A program made the position numbers and the translations under genes. Positions 33,625 to 37,106 of a stretch of DNA of 37,106 nt are shown piece by piece; position 1 is the stretch's first letter; each line of letters opens with the position of its first letter. This DNA comes from Rhodospirillaceae bacterium (GTDB lineage Bacteria > Pseudomonadota > Alphaproteobacteria > Rhodospirillales > UBA2165). The stretch covers positions 1 through 37,106 of the forward strand of contig PBNV01000046.1 of assembly GCA_002723345.1 (NCBI GenBank), in the 5' to 3' direction. The notes beneath the pieces are model-generated. The model was given only the letters and a program-made list of their open reading frames with translations, was not told where the DNA came from and searched no databases.

Positions 33625-34683
33625 TTACTCCGCCGCAGCAACATGTATGTCCAAAAGCGACTCCACAGTATGCGCCGGCCGGCGGCCGAACCCGCACTCC
33701 GTCGAAATACCGTAATCGTTTACATATTTATCCGCAGTCGCCATCCGACGTCGGGTCCCGTCCAAGCCGTCCTTATCATGTATCAGGCCAAGATAAAGTT
33801 CAGTCTCTGGCTTCAGATTTAAGTCCGCCAATGCCTGGAAATAGGCATCGTCGTCTCTCTCAATCGGGACGGGCATATGGATGAATTCAACGGAGCGCCT
33901 TACACCTTCAGCCAAACGATTGGCAAGTTCGACCATGGGCGCCATATTTACGGGCTCCACAAAATGCTTGCCGCCAAATGAGCCATAGCAAAAATGATAT
34001 CCAAGCTCGATATCGGCCGGTACATAGTCGCCAAATTTGATCAGACGGTCCGCGATGCCGTCCTGATGGAATGGAAAATAGGATTGCCGTGCACCCTCGA
34101 ATGCCTGCATGTCATGAGCATTATCCCACTGAATGGCCAACTCGTTATGAGGTATGGCGGCAGCGATTTGATCAATCTCTCGCCGCATCTGGACCTCATA
34201 GGCAGGCTCCACCCTGATCCGGTCCCCAGGTGCGATCGCCGAGTTCAATACATTAAACGGCGAAGGAATGGCGGCTAGGAACCTAGTTTCTGCGGGGATA
34301 ACACCGGCTGCTTTTTGCCGTTTAAATTCCTCATAGGACGCAATGGCGCAATCCGCATAGCCGAGAGAACGCATTTTCAGGTCCTCTGGTACAACCCCCT
34401 CCTTGATCTGCCACCAAGTGGTATGGGCCATTTTTTTTGTGCCAGCCGCGCTTTGAACGACGGCTGTAGCGTTCCGGTAGTCGCCCGCCGACTCGATCGC
34501 TTCCAGCTGAGGATGATCCCGAAAGACATGATCTTGCCAGCGTATCCAGGTAAGGCGGTCGCCTGTTTCTCCGTCGGGTAGCCGCTTGCAATAGCTCCCT
34601 AATTTTCCAGCAACCATTGAGAAGACTTCTGCCGCATCCGCAAGTGGAATACTGCCAACCAAATGAATGTCTCGTGATGCCAT
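33625..34683 (-). CDS. MetE C-terminal/UROD-like stand-alone protein
   Basis: This 352-residue TIM-barrel protein resembles the C-terminal half of cobalamin-independent methionine synthase. Features include HLVGSIPLADAAEVF at the start, KRLPDGETGDRLTWIRWQ and a zinc-site pattern: His230 and Cys232 in GYHFCYGSFGG and Cys330 in STECGFGRRP. In MetE, His, Cys and Cys at these positions bind the zinc that activates the thiol. The substrate-folate N-terminal half is absent, so it is probably a methyltransferase/demethylase or thiol-activating enzyme of a catabolic route rather than methionine synthase. The ATG at 34683 has GGGAG six bases upstream. It is downstream of a GMC oxidoreductase gene on the same strand (160-base gap). 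Confidence 0.8.
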   Translation of the reverse strand: MASRDIHLVGSIPLADAAEVFSMVAGKLGSYCKRLPDGETGDRLTWIRWQDHVFRDHPQLEAIESAGDYRNATAVVQSAAGTKKMAHTTWWQIKEGVVPEDLKMRSLGYADCAIASYEEFKRQKAAGVIPAETRFLAAIPSPFNVLNSAIAPGDRIRVEPAYEVQMRREIDQIAAAIPHNELAIQWDNAHDMQAFEGARQSYFPFHQDGIADRLIKFGDYVPADIELGYHFCYGSFGGKHFVEPVNMAPMVELANRLAEGVRRSVEFIHMPVPIERDDDAYFQALADLNLKPETELYLGLIHDKDGLDGTRRRMATADKYVNDYGISTECGFGRRPAHTVESLLDIHVAAAE

Positions 34684-34843
34684 CACTTTCTCCCTGTATT
34701 TTTCCTTGTTGTTACAATTCCCCGGATGAATGCTCAGATATTCGCGGGGTACCCGATTGCCGTTCAAATTCAGCTATCAAGAGATGCCCTCTTACGATCA
34801 TTCCTTGCTAACTGGCTGGTCCCGGCATGGGCGCGAGCAGAAC

Positions 34844-36454
34844 CTACCCAGATTTCGCGTCTTCTAAAATCATATCCGACGCTTTCTCTCCGATCATGAT
34901 GGTAGGACCATTGGTATTTCCGGATACGAGTGAGGGCATTATGGATGCATCGACAACCCGCAAACCTCGAAGGCCGTTTACCCGCAAGCACGGGTCGACG
35001 ACGGCTTCCGCATCAGGCCCCATACGACAGGTTCCCACAGGGTGATAAGAAGTGCGACCATGGGATTCTAAATAACCCTCGAAGTCACTATCGCTTCGAC
35101 AATCTGCGCCGGGCCTAATTTCTTCAACAATATAGCGCTGGAGTGCCGACTGCCGCATGATTTCCCGACACTTTTTGAGCGCCAACACCATCGTTTCCCG
35201 ATCCTTGGGGCTCGCCAGATAGTTGCCGTCAATGACTGGCGGCACGGCCGGATCGTGCGATGACACCATGACCGAGCCACGGCTCTCCGGTCGCATCAAC
35301 GCAACCACAAGAGAACATCCCGGAAAGGGATCAACAGGGTCACCAATAAATTCAGAACTGAACATCATCAGCAAATTCTGAATATCGGGTGTTGACGTAT
35401 TGGGATGCACTTTCAAAAAGCCGCCGGCATAGGCGACGCTCATACCCATGTAGCCCCGTCGTTGAAGGAGGTATTTCAGGCCGTGCCTAACCTTATGGGT
35501 CCATTTGTTAACAAGATCATTGACGGTGAAATTTTCATTGAGGCGGTACATTAGAGGGGCGTTAAAATGATCTTGCAAATTGGCCCCGACCCCAGCCCGG
35601 TCCGCGACAACATCAATTCCCAAAGACTGTAAATGGCTGGCCGGACCGACACCAGAGACTTGGAGTAATTGGGGGGTATTGTAGGCCCCAGCGCAAAGCA
35701 GAACCTCCTTACCAGCTCGCGCCGTTATTCCTTGGCCATTTTGGCGATACTCAACACCTGTGGCCCGGACGCCCTCAAACAATACTCGATGAGCCAGGGC
35801 ATGGGAGGCAACGGTCAGGTTTGGGCGACCCCTTACCGGGTTCAAAAAGCCAACGGCAGCGCTGCAGCGCCGCCCGTTTCGGGTCGTGGATTGAATGTAA
35901 CCAAAGCCCTCCTGATCAGCGCCATTAAAATCATCATTACGCGAATAACCGGCCTGCTGGGCAGCTTCGATATATGCGTCTGCGAGAGGGTGCGGATCTT
36001 TCGGGTCCTGGACCGAGAGTGGCCCGCCAGCACCGTGATATTCGCTCTCTCCACGCCCCTGGTCTTGAGATTTTTTAAAATAAGGGAGCACATCGTCATA
36101 GCTCCAGCCCGTATTACCGAGTTGACGCCAGTGGTCATAGTCCTCTTTCTGACCTCGCATATAAACAAGTCCATTAATGGAGCTCGTCCCTCCAACAACC
36201 TTACCACGCGGTTGCCGCACCTTGCGTTTGATCCGCTCCTCCCCAGGCTTTGACCAATACATCCAATTGATTTTTGGGTTATCAAAATGCTTGCCGTAGC
36301 CAATCGGAATGTGGATCCAGGGATTTTTATCCTCTCCGCCAGCTTCCAACAACAGTACCGTATGGCGTCCGTTCGCTGTCAAACGGTTAGCCAGCACACA
36401 ACCAGCGCTACCGGCACCAACAATGATATAATCGAAAATGAGGTCATTGGTCAT
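34844..36454 (-). CDS. GMC family FAD-dependent oxidoreductase (choline dehydrogenase-like)
   Basis: This 536-residue flavoprotein starts DYIIVGAGSAGCVLANRL, with the FAD-binding GAGSAG at residues 13-18. GMC signature 1 is around GKVVGGTSSINGLVYMRG, and signature 2 around GAYNTPQLLQVSGVGP. The catalytic region SYHPVGTCRMG supplies the active-site His, and the C-terminal SGNTNGPTIMIGEKASDMI completes the FAD domain. It oxidises an alcohol to an aldehyde; choline, glucose or long-chain alcohols are family options. I chose the ATG at 36454 because the FAD motif follows at the usual distance; a frame extending to 36577 has no family resemblance. No clear Shine-Dalgarno is seen. Confidence 0.94.
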   Translation of the reverse strand: MTNDLIFDYIIVGAGSAGCVLANRLTANGRHTVLLLEAGGEDKNPWIHIPIGYGKHFDNPKINWMYWSKPGEERIKRKVRQPRGKVVGGTSSINGLVYMRGQKEDYDHWRQLGNTGWSYDDVLPYFKKSQDQGRGESEYHGAGGPLSVQDPKDPHPLADAYIEAAQQAGYSRNDDFNGADQEGFGYIQSTTRNGRRCSAAVGFLNPVRGRPNLTVASHALAHRVLFEGVRATGVEYRQNGQGITARAGKEVLLCAGAYNTPQLLQVSGVGPASHLQSLGIDVVADRAGVGANLQDHFNAPLMYRLNENFTVNDLVNKWTHKVRHGLKYLLQRRGYMGMSVAYAGGFLKVHPNTSTPDIQNLLMMFSSEFIGDPVDPFPGCSLVVALMRPESRGSVMVSSHDPAVPPVIDGNYLASPKDRETMVLALKKCREIMRQSALQRYIVEEIRPGADCRSDSDFEGYLESHGRTSYHPVGTCRMGPDAEAVVDPCLRVNGLRGLRVVDASIMPSLVSGNTNGPTIMIGEKASDMILEDAKSG

Positions 36455-36686
36455 ACGTAAACAGTGCCAAGTGAAATTGGACCTGGCAAGCAAGCAACGC
36501 CAATTATTTGAGCAGTTTTTTGATCCAGTTTGCTCTAAGATATTTAAATCAGTGGGAGGTGTTTTAGTGCCTCTCACTCACCTCACATGTTTTATGGATT
36601 TTAGCGCCTTACTCAACTGGGAATGGGACCCTCGGTTGAGTTAATTATCAACCTTTGCAGGGGCGGGACAGTGTTGGTTGGCCCGA

Positions 36687-37106
36687 TCAAGATCCTGCGT
36701 GGAAGATTGTCTGAGGCATGTCGTGGATGCTCTTGCCGGGCCCGTTGTCGCCAATGATATAATTGTCACATATCCACGACCAGATATTTGGCGTCATATG
36801 TCCAGGATGACAAACGATGTTCATGTTCTGCTCAATGCACATGGGCTCATCTTGTCGGACCAGTGGCCGTTCCACCATATCATAGCCCTGACCATGACAG
36901 TATAGCCGTGTTTCTGCCTCGCGGCCATTGTTCATCATGAACGCGTTATAAGCGTGCCATACGTCAGCACAAGGTGCGCCCGGTTTGAGCATATCGAGCG
37001 TTATCCGCTGCGCTTCTAGGGTAAAGGCAAGTTCTTCTTCCAATTCCTCAAGCGCCCCCGCCGGGGCATCGCCGACCACAATGGTGCGTCCGATCTCAGT
37101 GAAATA
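36687..37106 (-). CDS. M24 (pita-bread fold) metallopeptidase/creatinase-family protein, 5' end outside window
   Basis: These are the C-terminal 139 codons of a gene that begins beyond the right edge. EIGRTIVVGD followed by a helix ending MLKPGAPCADVWHAYN, then CHGQGYDMVERPLV and NGPGKSIHDMPQTIF match the C-terminal half of the creatinase/Xaa-Pro dipeptidase domain. The His of the CHGQG block is kept. The usual EPG glutamate is replaced by His (VCHPG) and the final metal-binding Glu by Cys (WICDNYIIG). It may therefore bind a different metal or none, as with creatinase-type members. It lies upstream of the GMC oxidoreductase gene on the same strand with a 232-base gap. Confidence 0.82.
   Translation of the reverse strand, partial: YFTEIGRTIVVGDAPAGALEELEEELAFTLEAQRITLDMLKPGAPCADVWHAYNAFMMNNGREAETRLYCHGQGYDMVERPLVRQDEPMCIEQNMNIVCHPGHMTPNIWSWICDNYIIGDNGPGKSIHDMPQTIFHAGS

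Noticed and set aside
1..37106. Linking the AcuI-like and M24 genes as a DMSP (acuI/dddP) pathway
   Set aside because: They lie at opposite ends of the window in different transcription units, and the M24 protein lacks the glutamate ligands DddP needs.

Overview
The window looks like chromosomal DNA of an alphaproteobacterium, probably a marine or environmental Rhodospirillales/SAR116-type organism. This rests on gene content: an AcuI-type reductase, an LPS-type glycosyltransferase run, TAXI-TRAP transport, a form II CoxL-like hydroxylase, and Rieske, TfdA-like and GMC catabolic genes. It also rests on moderate GC content and the absence of insertion sequences. I found no rRNA, tRNA, CRISPR or phage genes. 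Assignment below class level is inference.

Left third (1-9189, all minus strand): a long, mostly overlapping run transcribed right to left. It encodes a GT4-like glycosyltransferase, a GT9 heptosyltransferase-like protein, a WaaE-like GT2, two more GT4-type glycosyltransferases, an AsnB-type amidotransferase, a small predicted membrane protein, a thioredoxin-fold protein related to iodothyronine deiodinase, PyrC and a partial AcuI/YhdH reductase. The deiodinase-like gene (1617-2282) has one in-frame TGA where deiodinases carry selenocysteine. The TGA is followed at the expected distance by a stem-loop that fits the bacterial SECIS pattern. An automatic gene caller would split or truncate this gene. 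I read it as a selenoprotein, and it is the most notable object in the window.

Middle (9284-17226): a YgfZ-like folate-binding protein and a methyltransferase (plus strand); tandem TauE/SafE permeases downstream of 4-hydroxyphenylpyruvate dioxygenase (minus), divergent from an Lrp/AsnC regulator; an alpha/beta hydrolase; and a Rieske ring-hydroxylating dioxygenase alpha/beta pair.

Catabolic and transport block (17280-29329): an MFS transporter sits upstream of the Rieske pair. Divergent from it is a plus-strand set of TfdA/TauD dioxygenase, glutathione S-transferase and TfdB/MhpA-like flavin monooxygenase. Then come a minus-strand RidA and MBL hydrolase pair and a plus-strand set of hydroxypyruvate-isomerase-like protein, FAH-family hydrolase, TAXI solute-binding protein and fused TRAP permease. 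Together these suggest uptake and breakdown of an aromatic and/or small organic acid whose identity cannot be read from sequence. No ring-cleavage dioxygenase is visible.

Right end (29691-37106): an orphan molybdenum hydroxylase large subunit, an OFA-type MFS transporter, a stand-alone MetE-C/UROD-like protein with an intact zinc motif, a GMC oxidoreductase, and a 5'-truncated M24 'pita-bread' protein whose usual metal ligands are substituted.
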